Positions 16,813 through 26,141 are shown, counted from the first letter of the stretch. The stretch: DNA of 59,809 nt from an uncultured Gluconobacter sp. (GCA_937880175.1 CALFLO010000093.1:1-59809), one strand, 5' to 3'. The notes: a model not told the origin generated them from the sequence alone. Translations and numbers: made by a program.

Positions 16813-18587
16813 GCTTTCACCAGAGGGCCGGGAGATTTCAGATATGTCGTTCGGATATGATGTGCGGCCCAGTATGCCAGCGCAGCCACCATGCCCGTCG
16901 GATTATATCCCATGCCCTGCGGGAAGGCATTTGATCCGATGACGAAGACATTGGACACGTCCCAGCTCTGGAGATAGCGGTTGAGCGCGCTCGTCTGGGG
17001 GTTCTCTCCCATGATTGCACCTCCCCCCAGATGGGTTGTCTGATAATTGCGGGTGTCGAAAGGCTGCCCGGCATCGAGATGAACCAGATTCATCTTTGTC
17101 GCACCCATCGCACGTGCGACGGGCTCGATCCTGCTGACGACATACTGGTTCATGCGGATATCATTGTCCTTCCACGTGAAGGTCATGCGGAGCAGCGGCT
17201 GTCCGTAGACGTCTTTCCATGTGGGATCGAGATCCAGATAGACATCCCGATACGCCATATTGCTTCCATGGGCATCAATACCGAGCGAATGTTTGTAAGT
17301 ATTGATCAGGGCGTCTTTATAGGCAGAGCCCCAGCGTGGTGTACCGCCTCCGCCAGCGCCGGTAGCCGCAGCAATTGGTTTGGTACCAGCCTGATTGACC
17401 CAGACAGGCGATCCCCCCACAAAACCCAGCGGCCCATGGTCGAAATTCATGCTGTTGAAATCGTCAATAGCGACCCCGGCTCCCCCGGCACCGACAAACT
17501 GGTTGGTGTAGCTTGAGGACGGAAGCCAGACGCGGGAAGATGTGATGGTCTGGTAGACGAAATTGCGTCCGATCGTCCCGGTATTGCTGAGTGGATCGTA
17601 GGGTTTTCCGATCCCAGAGACCAGCATCAGGTGAATATTGTTGAACTGGAACGCCCCAAGGATCACCAGATCAGCCGAGAGTGAGGTTTCCTTCCGGGTT
17701 TTCGTATCCAGATAGGTGACACCGGTCGCTTTTGTTTTCGTGCTGTCGAGATTGACCCGAAGGACATGGGCGTTGGGGATGAGAGTAAATCCCGGATCCT
17801 GCCGCAGCACAGGCAGGATATTCACATTGGGTGAGGCCTTCGAATCCAGGTAGCAGTCATAGCCGCTGCAATAGCCGCAGAAATTGCACGGTCCCATCTG
17901 GCAGCCATAAGTGTTCGTGTATTGCCGTGACGCGTTGGCGGCAGGCAGGGCGTAGGGATGATATCCGGCATTGCTGGCGGCATCGCGGAAGATTGATGCC
18001 GAGAACGTATCTTTCATCGCAGGGAGCGGGAAATTATCTGAACGATCCGGGGAAAAAACATTCCCGTTTCCAACGATTTTTCCCTGAACTTTGTAAGCCT
18101 CACCCGACGTGCCAAAGACCTTTTCCGCCTTGTCGAAAAAAGGTTCGAGCTCTTCGTAGGTGACCCCATAATCCTGAAGGTTCATGCCTTCGGGGATGAA
18201 TTTCTCGCCATAGCGTTCGATGACCGAGCTTCGTAGTCTCAGATCTTCGGGAGCGACGCGGAAATGCACACCGGACCAGTGCAGTCCGGCTCCTCCCACA
18301 CCTTCGCCAGGCAGAAAGGCCGCGAGCTGGCGATAGGGAAGCGCAGTCTGATCCATTGTATTGCGGATCGTCACTGTGGACTGTGACAGGTTCTGGAAAA
18401 GGCGCTTGCGCACGGCACCGCGCAGTTCATCGATTGATTCCGGATAGGCACCTTCGACGGGTGTCGTCCGTTCAGAGCCGCGCTCCAGCATGACGACCGA
18501 CAACCCGGCTTCGGTCAGTTCCTTGGCCATGATCGAACCGGCCCAGCCCGCACCTACGACGATCGCATCGACATGTGTTTTTGCCAT
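16809..18587 (-). CDS. GMC-family FAD dehydrogenase large subunit (gluconate 2-dehydrogenase type)
   Basis: A 592-residue flavoprotein, the catalytic subunit that oxidises a sugar acid or polyol in the periplasm. The N-terminal FAD Rossmann motif is GAGWAG (G12, G14, G17). A Cys cluster (CQMGPCNFCGYCSGYDC) marks the iron-sulphur-type loop conserved in this subgroup. The C-terminal GMC signature GSNAFPQGMGYNPTG follows THLGGGAIMG. ATG 18587 lies 1 base after the small-subunit stop. No signal peptide of its own is seen; it is thought to ride with the Tat-exported small subunit. Gluconate to 2-ketogluconate is my first guess; 2-ketogluconate to 2,5-diketogluconate is the main alternative. Confidence 0.88.
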   Translation of the reverse strand: MAKTHVDAIVVGAGWAGSIMAKELTEAGLSVVMLERGSERTTPVEGAYPESIDELRGAVRKRLFQNLSQSTVTIRNTMDQTALPYRQLAAFLPGEGVGGAGLHWSGVHFRVAPEDLRLRSSVIERYGEKFIPEGMNLQDYGVTYEELEPFFDKAEKVFGTSGEAYKVQGKIVGNGNVFSPDRSDNFPLPAMKDTFSASIFRDAASNAGYHPYALPAANASRQYTNTYGCQMGPCNFCGYCSGYDCYLDSKASPNVNILPVLRQDPGFTLIPNAHVLRVNLDSTKTKATGVTYLDTKTRKETSLSADLVILGAFQFNNIHLMLVSGIGKPYDPLSNTGTIGRNFVYQTITSSRVWLPSSSYTNQFVGAGGAGVAIDDFNSMNFDHGPLGFVGGSPVWVNQAGTKPIAAATGAGGGGTPRWGSAYKDALINTYKHSLGIDAHGSNMAYRDVYLDLDPTWKDVYGQPLLRMTFTWKDNDIRMNQYVVSRIEPVARAMGATKMNLVHLDAGQPFDTRNYQTTHLGGGAIMGENPQTSALNRYLQSWDVSNVFVIGSNAFPQGMGYNPTGMVAALAYWAAHHIRTTYLKSPGPLVKA

Positions 18588-18588
18588 C

Positions 18589-19299
18589 TTACGCTGTCTC
18601 CCCCGAAATGGAGACCGGTCCGATGGGGTAGGGAGCGCCTTCCTGATTGACCCAGTCCATGAAATCCGCTCGGGCACCGGGGAATCCCAGCATGATCCAG
18701 CCGCCCAGGCCACGATTGCCGCCATACAGCGGATCGGCGAACGTGCCTTCAAGCGTGTTGGTCCGGAGCTGCTCGAAAAAGACGCGCCCCGGAATTTCAT
18801 CAAGCTGTACGGATCCTCCTTCCAGCGCCGTCAGGATTTCGTCCTGATGAGGCGCTGAAAGGTCAGAAAATCCTTTGCCATAATGCTGTCGGGCATAATG
18901 CTCCACGCCTGCGATACCCTTGCGATACAGGTCACGTGGCACGAAGGGGAGCTGATAGCCCAGATTGGCCGGTCCCTGCTGGAAGGGGCCGGACATGTAC
19001 CAGTTCTCGCCGTGTGCATAAGGAGTCTGCATCTGCCGGTCGATGAATTCCGCCACGCCCAGAGCCTTTGCGCCCGGTCCGTTGTGGTCGGCAGGGAAAA
19101 GGCGTTCGCTGGCCGCTTCCAGAAACCGGTATTCCGTCCCATTAAAAAATACGGGTTGATAAGGCTGCGTGGCTTCCGCCGCCAGAGCTGCCGCCCAGGA
19201 CGCATGTCCCGAAGCCATCCAGAACGATGTGGTTCCGAGAAGCCCTTTTACGAAACTGCGGCGGAGCGGACGGTTTAGTGTCGGTTCCATGGGGGGCAC
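18589..19299 (-). CDS. Dehydrogenase small (gamma) subunit with Tat signal
   Basis: A 236-residue gluconate 2-dehydrogenase subunit 3-family protein. The N-terminus carries a twin-arginine motif (RRSFVKG) followed by a hydrophobic stretch and ASWAA, so it is a Tat substrate that can export the flavoprotein folded. A conserved C-terminal block (FADPLYGGNRGLGGWIMLGF) is the family signature. GTG 19299 is chosen because GGAGA precedes it by 5 bases; an in-frame ATG at 19290 is possible. It is the first gene of the operon, so its promoter should lie in 19300-19438. A tatA gene lies 8 kb away in this window. Confidence 0.85.
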   Translation of the reverse strand: MPPMEPTLNRPLRRSFVKGLLGTTSFWMASGHASWAAALAAEATQPYQPVFFNGTEYRFLEAASERLFPADHNGPGAKALGVAEFIDRQMQTPYAHGENWYMSGPFQQGPANLGYQLPFVPRDLYRKGIAGVEHYARQHYGKGFSDLSAPHQDEILTALEGGSVQLDEIPGRVFFEQLRTNTLEGTFADPLYGGNRGLGGWIMLGFPGARADFMDWVNQEGAPYPIGPVSISGETA

Positions 19300-19438
19300 A
19301 GGTTTCTCCGGACAGTGGAACCAGGAATGACAGAAGATTTGAAAACGATCATTTTACAAAACAAACGCCCCTCTCCCTAATAAAGACGGGCGATGTTCGC
19401 CAGATATCTGCTCATCACAACATGACGAGAGACGTGAA

Positions 19439-20263
19439 TCAGTGCGTTGTCGAGGTGTCTGTTGACGGAAGCTTCAGTATTCCGGGCTGGGGAGAACGCT
19501 GGACGGGCGGTGTGGTCTCGGCGTCGGAACCAGTCGGGAAAATGGCATCTGGTACGCTTGGGGGCACAGTCGGTGCTGCTGCGGCTGTCCCTGATGCGGC
19601 AGATGCCCCAGCCGACGGCGGTGTGGTCAGCGTTTGAGGCGCGGCAGGCGTTACAGGGGCAGGCTCGGTTCCCGGCGCTCCCAGCGCCTGCTGCTGGACG
19701 CCACCATTGACGATCGGTGTGCCGGTGGCATCCGTCATCCAGGACAGGAGCTTCTTGCGGATCTGGAACTCCAGCTCCACATTCATATCCTGCATCATCT
19801 GGCTGGTCAGGGTGTAGAGTTCCTTGCGCGAGGTCGGATCCCGGTCCCCCGCATCCAGCTTGTGCGTGATGCGTGCATGAACGAAGCCCGTATGCTGGTT
19901 TCCCTCATCCGCGATGTTGAGCTGCACATCCATGGCACCCGTCACCACGTTGTCGCCTACTCGGTTCAGATAGGCCTGCTTGATGATGAAATCAGCCTTG
20001 CCCGAGGTGCCGCTGGCCACCAGACGCTGGTTTGCCATGGTCTTCAGGGCCTGATCCGGCGCAACGGGGGCCTTGGCCGACAGTGAGACCGGTGCAGCAG
20101 GCGCTTCATCCTGTACGTCGATGGACGCCACGTTCAGATGGATCTGGGACAGATAGCCGTAATCGAGCGGGGGGAAAGTCTGGTCCGTATCCCCGTCGGA
20201 GCATGCGGTCACGCCAAGGGACAGTACCAGAGCACTCAGACCAGTCCAGTAACGTACGCGCAT
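19439..20263 (-). CDS. Conserved lipoprotein, function unknown
   Basis: A 274-residue protein with a lipoprotein signal (LGVTACSDG, lipidated Cys at residue 21). A globular part follows (about 35-180) with an acidic, helix-rich segment, and then a Pro/Ala/Thr-rich tail (about 195-274) that looks disordered. AGGAGACAGGAT precedes the ATG. It is the last gene of the argD-argF-hslO run, 19 bases after the preceding stop. I cannot name the family; similar lipoproteins seem restricted to acetic acid bacteria, but that needs a search. Confidence 0.75.
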   Translation of the reverse strand: MRVRYWTGLSALVLSLGVTACSDGDTDQTFPPLDYGYLSQIHLNVASIDVQDEAPAAPVSLSAKAPVAPDQALKTMANQRLVASGTSGKADFIIKQAYLNRVGDNVVTGAMDVQLNIADEGNQHTGFVHARITHKLDAGDRDPTSRKELYTLTSQMMQDMNVELEFQIRKKLLSWMTDATGTPIVNGGVQQQALGAPGTEPAPVTPAAPQTLTTPPSAGASAASGTAAAAPTVPPSVPDAIFPTGSDAETTPPVQRSPQPGILKLPSTDTSTTH

Positions 20264-20282
20264 ATCCTGTCTCCTGAAGGCG

Positions 20283-21242
20283 TTACAGACGACCGAAAAG
20301 GGACCTGAGTCGACTTTTCAGACCCTGTCTAGACGCTTGAGGGGGGGGAGCGGAAGCCGGTTGTTTCACCGGAGCGGGGGAGGGAGCCGATGCGACGGAC
20401 GGTGACGTGGCATTTTCGTCCGAAGGCTTCGAGTGTCGGCCCGATGCCTGCCCGACGCCGAAATCCTCCGCCCTGAAGGGGCGCGCCTCGCGGATCACTG
20501 ACGCATGTTCGGGATGGCGCGCATACCAGCTTAAAATCGATCCCGGGATCATGGCCGCGCCGGGGTCATCGCTGATCAGCAGTGGCGCATCGGGATAGTA
20601 AAAAGAAGGGCGAAGGGCCGGAAGTGTGGTGTTCCAGATCAGATAGAAAACCGTATCGCCGTCCTGAAAGCGGCTGACGCTCATGGGACCTGTCTGGAAC
20701 GTGATCTGGGCCAGCAGAGGCAGCGCCGTGAAGGGCGAGGAGACGATCAGCGGCCCGTTTCCGCGCTGGGCTGCCAGCAGGGCCGTAATCCGGTTTTCAC
20801 CGATTTTGCGGCCATTCGGACAGGTGAGCGCTTCGCCACTGTCAGCGTGACCCGACGGCAGAAGGAGCGTGTGGGGCGCGTAGCCTTCAAGCCAGGAACC
20901 GGACAGTTCGTTCATGGCGATTTCAGGAAGGTTTTCGCGGGACGGTCCGGTCTGATCGGGCAGGGGAGCGCTTAGCACACCCGTCGCCAGAGGCCAGAAC
21001 ACCGGATCCATCGCTGTCAGCAAACGCTGCCGCACGGAAGGATCGAGCGCCAGAATATGGCTTGCGCTGTAGTTCTCGCCTTCAAGCCACCAGCAGGCCT
21101 GTCGGCTTGTGCTTTCCTCGGAAAACACCACAACACTGAAATCTTCCGCCACCGCATCCCGGCTGAGAGGGACCCAGCCGGGATAAAGCTGCTCGACCGG
21201 AAAGCCATCGAGCTTCACGTTATCAAGCAGGGGCAGCGTCAT
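20283..21242 (-). CDS. Lineage-specific protein with C-terminal basic amphipathic helix
   Basis: A 319-residue protein of no family I recognise. Residues about 1-235 are globular, with Trp/Tyr-rich strands (WVPLSRDAVAEDFSVVVFSE). Residues about 245-305 form a Ser/Pro/Ala-rich linker, and the last 15 residues (RQGLKSRLRSLFGRL) make a basic amphipathic helix of the kind that binds membranes peripherally. There is no signal peptide. Its start overlaps the hslO stop (ATGA), so it is translated together with Hsp33. A partner or substrate relationship with hslO is possible but unproven. Confidence 0.7.
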   Translation of the reverse strand: MTLPLLDNVKLDGFPVEQLYPGWVPLSRDAVAEDFSVVVFSEESTSRQACWWLEGENYSASHILALDPSVRQRLLTAMDPVFWPLATGVLSAPLPDQTGPSRENLPEIAMNELSGSWLEGYAPHTLLLPSGHADSGEALTCPNGRKIGENRITALLAAQRGNGPLIVSSPFTALPLLAQITFQTGPMSVSRFQDGDTVFYLIWNTTLPALRPSFYYPDAPLLISDDPGAAMIPGSILSWYARHPEHASVIREARPFRAEDFGVGQASGRHSKPSDENATSPSVASAPSPAPVKQPASAPPPQASRQGLKSRLRSLFGRL

Positions 21243-22171
21243 TCGGAGCGGTCTCCAAGTTCGTCGCGTGTAAATCTGAAACCCACGTTGCAGAATTCAC
21301 AGTTCATCGTGATGGCGCCATTCTCGACCATGTGGTCGAGATCGTCATCGGGGAATGTCTCCAGAACGGATGCCAGCCGCGCCCGGTTGCATCGGCAGCC
21401 ATAAGCCAGCGCGCGCGGCGTTCCGAGACAGACGTCAAGCGTCCCGAAAAGCCGGTGGATCAGCCGCTCGTTCGACAGGTCCGGATCGAGAACTTCCTGC
21501 TCCGTTACCGTCCCGGCCAGTGTGCAGGCAGTTTCCCAAGCGTCCTCATCCTGTTCGATCGCCTCGATCCCGCCTTCCGCCGCAATCCGCTCCAGAACCA
21601 GCGCCCCGGCCTTCCAGCCGTCCGCCGATTTCGCACAGAACAGCCGGATCCAGCAGTCATGCTGCTCGCTGGTCTGGAAATAGTTCATCGCCATTTCAGC
21701 CAGCGTCGTGCCGGTCAGGTCCACGATGCCCTGATGGCGGTCCATGTCCGGCCCCTGATCGATGGTGAAGGCCATGTAGCCGTCCCCCAGAAGCTCCTTG
21801 GCGGTGTCGGGCAGGGTATTGCGATCAGCATCCTCGCGTAGACGCGCGAAAAACCGCAGATCCCCGCTATCCGTTGCATCCGCCACCAGCATGGAGACCG
21901 GTCCGTCGCCCTTGATCTGAAGGGAAAAGGCACCCTTGAACTTCAGGGCCGAAACCATGGCGGCCACGAGGGCAAGAGCCTCGCCGCCAAGCCGGGAAAC
22001 GGCTTCGGGATTGTCATGACGTGACAGGATGGCATCAGCCAGCGGCCCAAGGCGCACCAGACGGCCCCGAACCGGCGAGCGTTCCAGATAAAACGGCGTA
22101 ATACCGCCTGAAACGACCATGTTCGGAACCTCAGGACGGTTCGTATCGAGGAATGGTGGAGTATCCATCAC
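21239..22171 (-). CDS. hslO: Hsp33 redox-regulated chaperone
   Basis: A 310-residue Hsp33 protein, a cytoplasmic holdase switched on by oxidative unfolding. The C-terminal zinc switch is intact: CRC at C259/C261 and CEFC at C291/C294, the CxC...CxxC pattern of the family. The N-terminal substrate-binding domain shows ALVAAMVSALKFKGAFSLQI. Its start overlaps the argF stop (ATGA, 22168-22171) and its stop overlaps the next gene, so it sits in the middle of a coupled operon with arginine synthesis genes, an arrangement common in alphaproteobacteria. Confidence 0.93.
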   Translation of the reverse strand: MMDTPPFLDTNRPEVPNMVVSGGITPFYLERSPVRGRLVRLGPLADAILSRHDNPEAVSRLGGEALALVAAMVSALKFKGAFSLQIKGDGPVSMLVADATDSGDLRFFARLREDADRNTLPDTAKELLGDGYMAFTIDQGPDMDRHQGIVDLTGTTLAEMAMNYFQTSEQHDCWIRLFCAKSADGWKAGALVLERIAAEGGIEAIEQDEDAWETACTLAGTVTEQEVLDPDLSNERLIHRLFGTLDVCLGTPRALAYGCRCNRARLASVLETFPDDDLDHMVENGAITMNCEFCNVGFRFTRDELGDRSE

Positions 22172-23136
22172 CCGTTTTCTCTCCCCCCGTTTTCTTTCCC
22201 AAGGGCCCAGAGCAGCAGGCCCTTCTGCGTGTGGAGGCGGTTTTCCGCCTCATCAAAGACAACGGACGCCGGGCCTTCAAAGACCTCGGGCGTCACTTCC
22301 TCTCCAATATGGGCAGGCAGGCAGTGCAGGAACAGAGCATCGGGTGCAGCTTTTGCCATCAGGGCCGCATCAACCTGATAGGGCTGGAACACTTTGAGCC
22401 GCTTGTCGCGGTCCTTGTCCCCCATGCTGACCCAGGTATCCGTCAGCACGGCATCCGCTCCGGCCACGGCTTCTGCCGGGTCCTGAAAGATCTCGATCGT
22501 CGCGCCATGAGCCCGCGCCCACTCCACGGCTTCGGGGTTGGGTGCAAAGGTTTCAGGTGTGGCCAGACGGACATTGAAGCCCAAAAGGGCCGCGCCTTCC
22601 ATCAGGGATGTGGCGACATTGTTGCCATCGCCAACCCAGGCCAGCGTCTTCCCACGGATCGGCCCGCGATGCTCTTCGAAAGTCAGGACATCCGCCAGAA
22701 TCTGGATCGGATGGGAGACGGGCGTCAGACCATTGATGACCGGCACCGAACTCCACTTCGCCAGTTCGCGCAGATTGGCGTCATTCCCGGTCCGCAGCAC
22801 GATTACGTCCAGAAAGCGCGACAGCACGCGCGCCGTGTCCGCCACGCTCTCCCCCCGGCCAAGCTGCATGTCGCCCGGCGAAAGAACCGAAACAAAGCCA
22901 CCAAGCTGCCCCATCCCGACCTCGAACGACACGCGGGTACGCGTCGAAGGCTGGGCGAGGATCAGACCGAGGCTGCGGCCTTCCAGCGGACGATCCGGAT
23001 GAAGAGGTTGCCGACGCCCGTTCTGCCCGGCTTTGACCTTCGCCGAGAGGTCAATGATCTGCCGGATGACCTCTGGGCTGAAATCGCGCAGATCCAGGAA
23101 ATGCCTCGGAGTCTGGGATGCTGCTGTCGTGCTCAC
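22168..23136 (-). CDS. argF: Ornithine carbamoyltransferase
   Basis: A 322-residue enzyme that makes citrulline from ornithine and carbamoyl phosphate in arginine synthesis. The carbamoyl-phosphate loop STRTR is at 64-68, HPIQ at 142-145, the ornithine-specific SMG at 237-239 and HCLPAH at 271-276. All key residues are present and the length is normal. Start and stop overlap argD and hslO by 4 bases each, so the three are translated in one unit. Confidence 0.96.
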   Translation of the reverse strand: MSTTAASQTPRHFLDLRDFSPEVIRQIIDLSAKVKAGQNGRRQPLHPDRPLEGRSLGLILAQPSTRTRVSFEVGMGQLGGFVSVLSPGDMQLGRGESVADTARVLSRFLDVIVLRTGNDANLRELAKWSSVPVINGLTPVSHPIQILADVLTFEEHRGPIRGKTLAWVGDGNNVATSLMEGAALLGFNVRLATPETFAPNPEAVEWARAHGATIEIFQDPAEAVAGADAVLTDTWVSMGDKDRDKRLKVFQPYQVDAALMAKAAPDALFLHCLPAHIGEEVTPEVFEGPASVVFDEAENRLHTQKGLLLWALGKENGGRENG

Positions 23137-24329
23137 GATGCGGTCTCCTGCGTCGCAGAGGCTTTCAGGGACAGGGCGGCTTTCACAAGCCGCTCACAGG
23201 CTTCACGGCATTCGGCTTCAGTCACAATCAGCGGCGGCACGAGGCGCAGGACGTTGTCTCCGGCGCCAACCGTCAGGAGTTCCTGAGCCAGAACTGCCTG
23301 CATCACGTCCGCGACCGGCGGCACGCAGTGCAACCCCCGCATCAGTCCGATCCCGCGCACATCGTCAAAAACGCCTTCCGAGCGGCTGACAACGTCTTCC
23401 AGCATCTTCCCGAATGCGTCTCCGACGTTCCGGACATGCTCCAGAAAGCCGGGGCTCAGGATTTCTTCCAGAACGGCCACACCAGCCGCACAGGCCAGCG
23501 GGTTGCCACCAAAGGTTGTTCCATGCGTGCCCGGAGTCAGGTGCCGTGCCAGCTCTTCCGTCGCGAGAACGGCGCCGAGCGGGAAGCCCCCGCCGATCCC
23601 CTTGGCCACGGAAATCACGTCCGGGCGGATGCCATACCATTCATGCGCGAACAGCTTGCCCGTCCGGCCCACACCGGTCTGAACCTCGTCAAAGCCCAGA
23701 TACAGCCCGTATTCGTCACAGACGGCGCGCAGGCCTTCCATGAATTCGCGGGTAGCGGGCTTGATGCCGCTTTCACCCTGCACGGGCTCGACAATGATTC
23801 CCGCCGTATGCGGTGTTATGGCTTCGCGCATCGTGTTGGTGTTGTTGAACGGCGCATGATCGAACCCTTCCACCACAGGGCCAAAGCCCTTGAGGTAGGC
23901 GGGATTGCCCGTCGCCGAGATCATGGCGAGCGTCCGGCCATGGAACGCACCATTGAAGCACAGGATATTGGTCCGCTCCGGATGGCCGTTCTCGAACTGG
24001 GCGCGGCGGATCATCTTGACCATGCCTTCATTGGCTTCCGCACCCGAGTTGCAGAACAGCACCGAGTCCGCGAACGTGTTCTGCACCAGCAGTTCCGCCA
24101 GCTTTTCAGCCTGGGGGATCCGGTACAGGTTCGAGACATGCATGACCTTTGCGGCCTGTTCTGCAATGGTCTTCACCAGCTTCGGGTGACCATGCCCCAG
24201 CGAGGTCACGGCAATGCCGGCCCCGAAATCCAGATATCGTCGCCCGTTCGTCGCCGTCAGCCAGACGCCTTCGCCCTGCTCGAAAGCAAGGTCGGCACGT
24301 TTGTAATTCGGCATCAGCGCGGGGATCAT
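23133..24329 (-). CDS. argD: Acetylornithine aminotransferase
   Basis: A 398-residue class III PLP aminotransferase converting N-acetylglutamate semialdehyde to N-acetylornithine. The PLP-binding lysine is K243 (SVAKGIGGG), with FDEVQTGVGRTGK at about 213-225 and NSGAEANE in the cofactor-binding region. ATG 24329 gives the usual N-terminus (MIPALMPNYKRADLAF); a frame reaching to 24431 would run across the terminator hairpin at 24381-24410. The gene heads the coupled argD-argF-hslO operon, and its promoter should lie in 24330-24497. Confidence 0.94.
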   Translation of the reverse strand: MIPALMPNYKRADLAFEQGEGVWLTATNGRRYLDFGAGIAVTSLGHGHPKLVKTIAEQAAKVMHVSNLYRIPQAEKLAELLVQNTFADSVLFCNSGAEANEGMVKMIRRAQFENGHPERTNILCFNGAFHGRTLAMISATGNPAYLKGFGPVVEGFDHAPFNNTNTMREAITPHTAGIIVEPVQGESGIKPATREFMEGLRAVCDEYGLYLGFDEVQTGVGRTGKLFAHEWYGIRPDVISVAKGIGGGFPLGAVLATEELARHLTPGTHGTTFGGNPLACAAGVAVLEEILSPGFLEHVRNVGDAFGKMLEDVVSRSEGVFDDVRGIGLMRGLHCVPPVADVMQAVLAQELLTVGAGDNVLRLVPPLIVTEAECREACERLVKAALSLKASATQETAS

Positions 24330-24380
24330 GATGGATCTCTGAATATCTGGTTGAAAACGAAACGGTTTATGCGGAATCGC

Positions 24381-24410
24381 AAAACCCTGCTCTGGTTGCC
24401 CGGAGCAGGG
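24381..24410 (-). terminator. Intrinsic terminator of the aminopeptidase gene
   Basis: On the - strand CCCTGCTCCGG pairs with CCAGAGCAGGG (11-bp stem, one G-T wobble, 4-base loop), followed by TTTTGC. It lies 88 bases after the stop of the 24498-26075 gene and about 50 bases before argD, so it separates the two transcripts. A second small hairpin (CGGGGTT/AACCCCG, 24446-24465) lies between it and the upstream stop. Confidence 0.75.
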
Positions 24411-24497
24411 CTTCAAGTTCCGCTGACCCATAGTGAAGTGCAGAACGGGGTTCCGTCAAACCCCGACGCAACAGAATGTCGCAGTCAACCCGGCAGA

Positions 24498-26075
24498 TCA
24501 GACCCGCTGATACACCAGATCCCGTGCCAGCCAGCACCCGACGCGCACTGCTGTTACGCTGCCACCCTGCCGCTCGAACGCCAGCGTCCAGTCTCCGGGC
24601 GCCGTATGATCCAGAGCGCGCGGGCAGGGCAGAACCCAGACATCCTTTGCCAGACGCTGAAGCATTTCCATCCGACCATCGCCCAAAATCCCCGAGAACC
24701 CGCCATAAACCACGCCACCAGCCAGTTCGATGGTCACTTCGGCTTCGTCCAGTTCTTCGCAGCGATACACACCGGCCAGTTCGGCAATGTCCTCGCCGGG
24801 CGTCTCGTTACAGCGCGTCAGGATGCCGGTGCGGTTTTCTCCCGGCCGCTCCATCACGGCTTCCTTGCCGTCCGCCGTCTCCTGCGTTTTGACGACGACC
24901 GACCCGGCTTCAGCCCGCGTGGCTGAGAGTCCTTCCAGAAGTTCCGGCACCATCAGATAACGCAGCTTTGCCCCACCCGGGGCGGGCTCGATTCGGGCCG
25001 ACAACCCGGTCTCCCGCTCCAGATAGGTGCCATACAGCGCCGTCGGAGGCTGCGTGCTGCGGTCCGGTTCGTAAGGCACGCCCAGAGCAGCCGCCAGAAT
25101 CTGTGCGGCCGCCACCTGAGCCGCGTTCATGTGATTGAACATCACCACGACCGACAGACGCTCGGACGCCACATGCAGCCGATGGGACCGCCAGCCGCGC
25201 AGTGCGCCCCCATGCATCGTCACATCCCGGCCAAACATCGTGCTGCGTTGCAGGCCGAATCCATACGGCGCGGCCTGACCGTCGCTGAACGTCACCGGGA
25301 CTGTCAAACGCCGATAGAGACCGTCCGGAGCCTCGCGTGTGGAGTCGATGAAGCGCTCCCAGGCGATCATGTCATCCAGCGATGCCCCAAGTCCGGCATC
25401 GCCCGTCCAGATGACATTGTTGACCGCCGGGCGGAACCCGCTCTCCACGGTCCCCTCATATCCGACCGTCGCATCCGGCATGGCGCGCGTGTCGGCTGCC
25501 AGAATGGCGCGTTCCATACCGACCGGATTGAAGATCGACGTCTGAAGCAGTTCGGCGAAGCTGCGCCCTGTCCGGTCCTGAAGAATATCCGAAATCAGCC
25601 GGAAGTTCTGGTTCACATAGGAATAGGACGTGCCGGGCTGGAACTGGAGCGTCCGCGTCCCGTCAATGACGCGCCGGGCTTCGCGGTCTCCGAAGTCACC
25701 TTCGATCGGCGCGCCATGCAGCATTGCCACGGCCCAGTAGTCCCGCAGTCCCGACTGGTTGTGCGCCAGATGCAGCATCCCCGGCGAAGGTTCGTCGAGC
25801 TGCGGCAGGCGCGCATCCACGTCCGCATCCAGCCCGGACGGATCATCATACAGGTCCAGAAGCGTCCCGCAGGTGAACTGCTTGGTGATGGAGCACATGC
25901 GAAACAGCGTGGAGGGCGTGAACGGAATGCGCCGCTCCACATTCGCATAGCCCCAGCCATGCCGGACCAGAACCTCGCCGTCCTTCAGAACGGCCACAGC
26001 CCCGCCGGGGCCGGGAAAACGGACAGGGAGGGCGGAGACGGCCGCTTCAAGACGGGCAGAAAGTGAATCGCTCAT
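24498..26075 (-). CDS. dap: D-aminopeptidase (DAP, S12 serine hydrolase)
   Basis: A 525-residue serine hydrolase close to Ochrobactrum anthropi DAP, which removes D-amino acids from the N-terminus of peptides and is related to beta-lactamases. The catalytic SxxK is S62-I-T-K65, the second motif YVN is at 153-155 and HGG starts at H288, almost the same numbering as DAP. Two C-terminal beta-barrel domains follow (about 330-525). No signal peptide is seen, so it is cytoplasmic. ATG 26075 starts the aligned N-terminus. It is divergent from recX (66-bp gap) and ends in its own terminator. Confidence 0.88.
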   Translation of the reverse strand: MSDSLSARLEAAVSALPVRFPGPGGAVAVLKDGEVLVRHGWGYANVERRIPFTPSTLFRMCSITKQFTCGTLLDLYDDPSGLDADVDARLPQLDEPSPGMLHLAHNQSGLRDYWAVAMLHGAPIEGDFGDREARRVIDGTRTLQFQPGTSYSYVNQNFRLISDILQDRTGRSFAELLQTSIFNPVGMERAILAADTRAMPDATVGYEGTVESGFRPAVNNVIWTGDAGLGASLDDMIAWERFIDSTREAPDGLYRRLTVPVTFSDGQAAPYGFGLQRSTMFGRDVTMHGGALRGWRSHRLHVASERLSVVVMFNHMNAAQVAAAQILAAALGVPYEPDRSTQPPTALYGTYLERETGLSARIEPAPGGAKLRYLMVPELLEGLSATRAEAGSVVVKTQETADGKEAVMERPGENRTGILTRCNETPGEDIAELAGVYRCEELDEAEVTIELAGGVVYGGFSGILGDGRMEMLQRLAKDVWVLPCPRALDHTAPGDWTLAFERQGGSVTAVRVGCWLARDLVYQRV

Positions 26076-26141
26076 GCTGGGAATGATGGCTCCAGACGAC
26101 CTTGCCGTAAATGCCCTTCCCGCAGCATACTCTTCGCCATC

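Noticed and set aside
19300..19438. Terminator-like CGCCC...GGGCG pair in the spacer upstream of the dehydrogenase operon
   Set aside because: Only 5 bp with a long AT-rich loop and no T-run; not stable enough to report.
22153..24926. Long + strand frames across argF and argD
   Set aside because: Both arginine genes have all catalytic motifs on the - strand; the + frames carry none.
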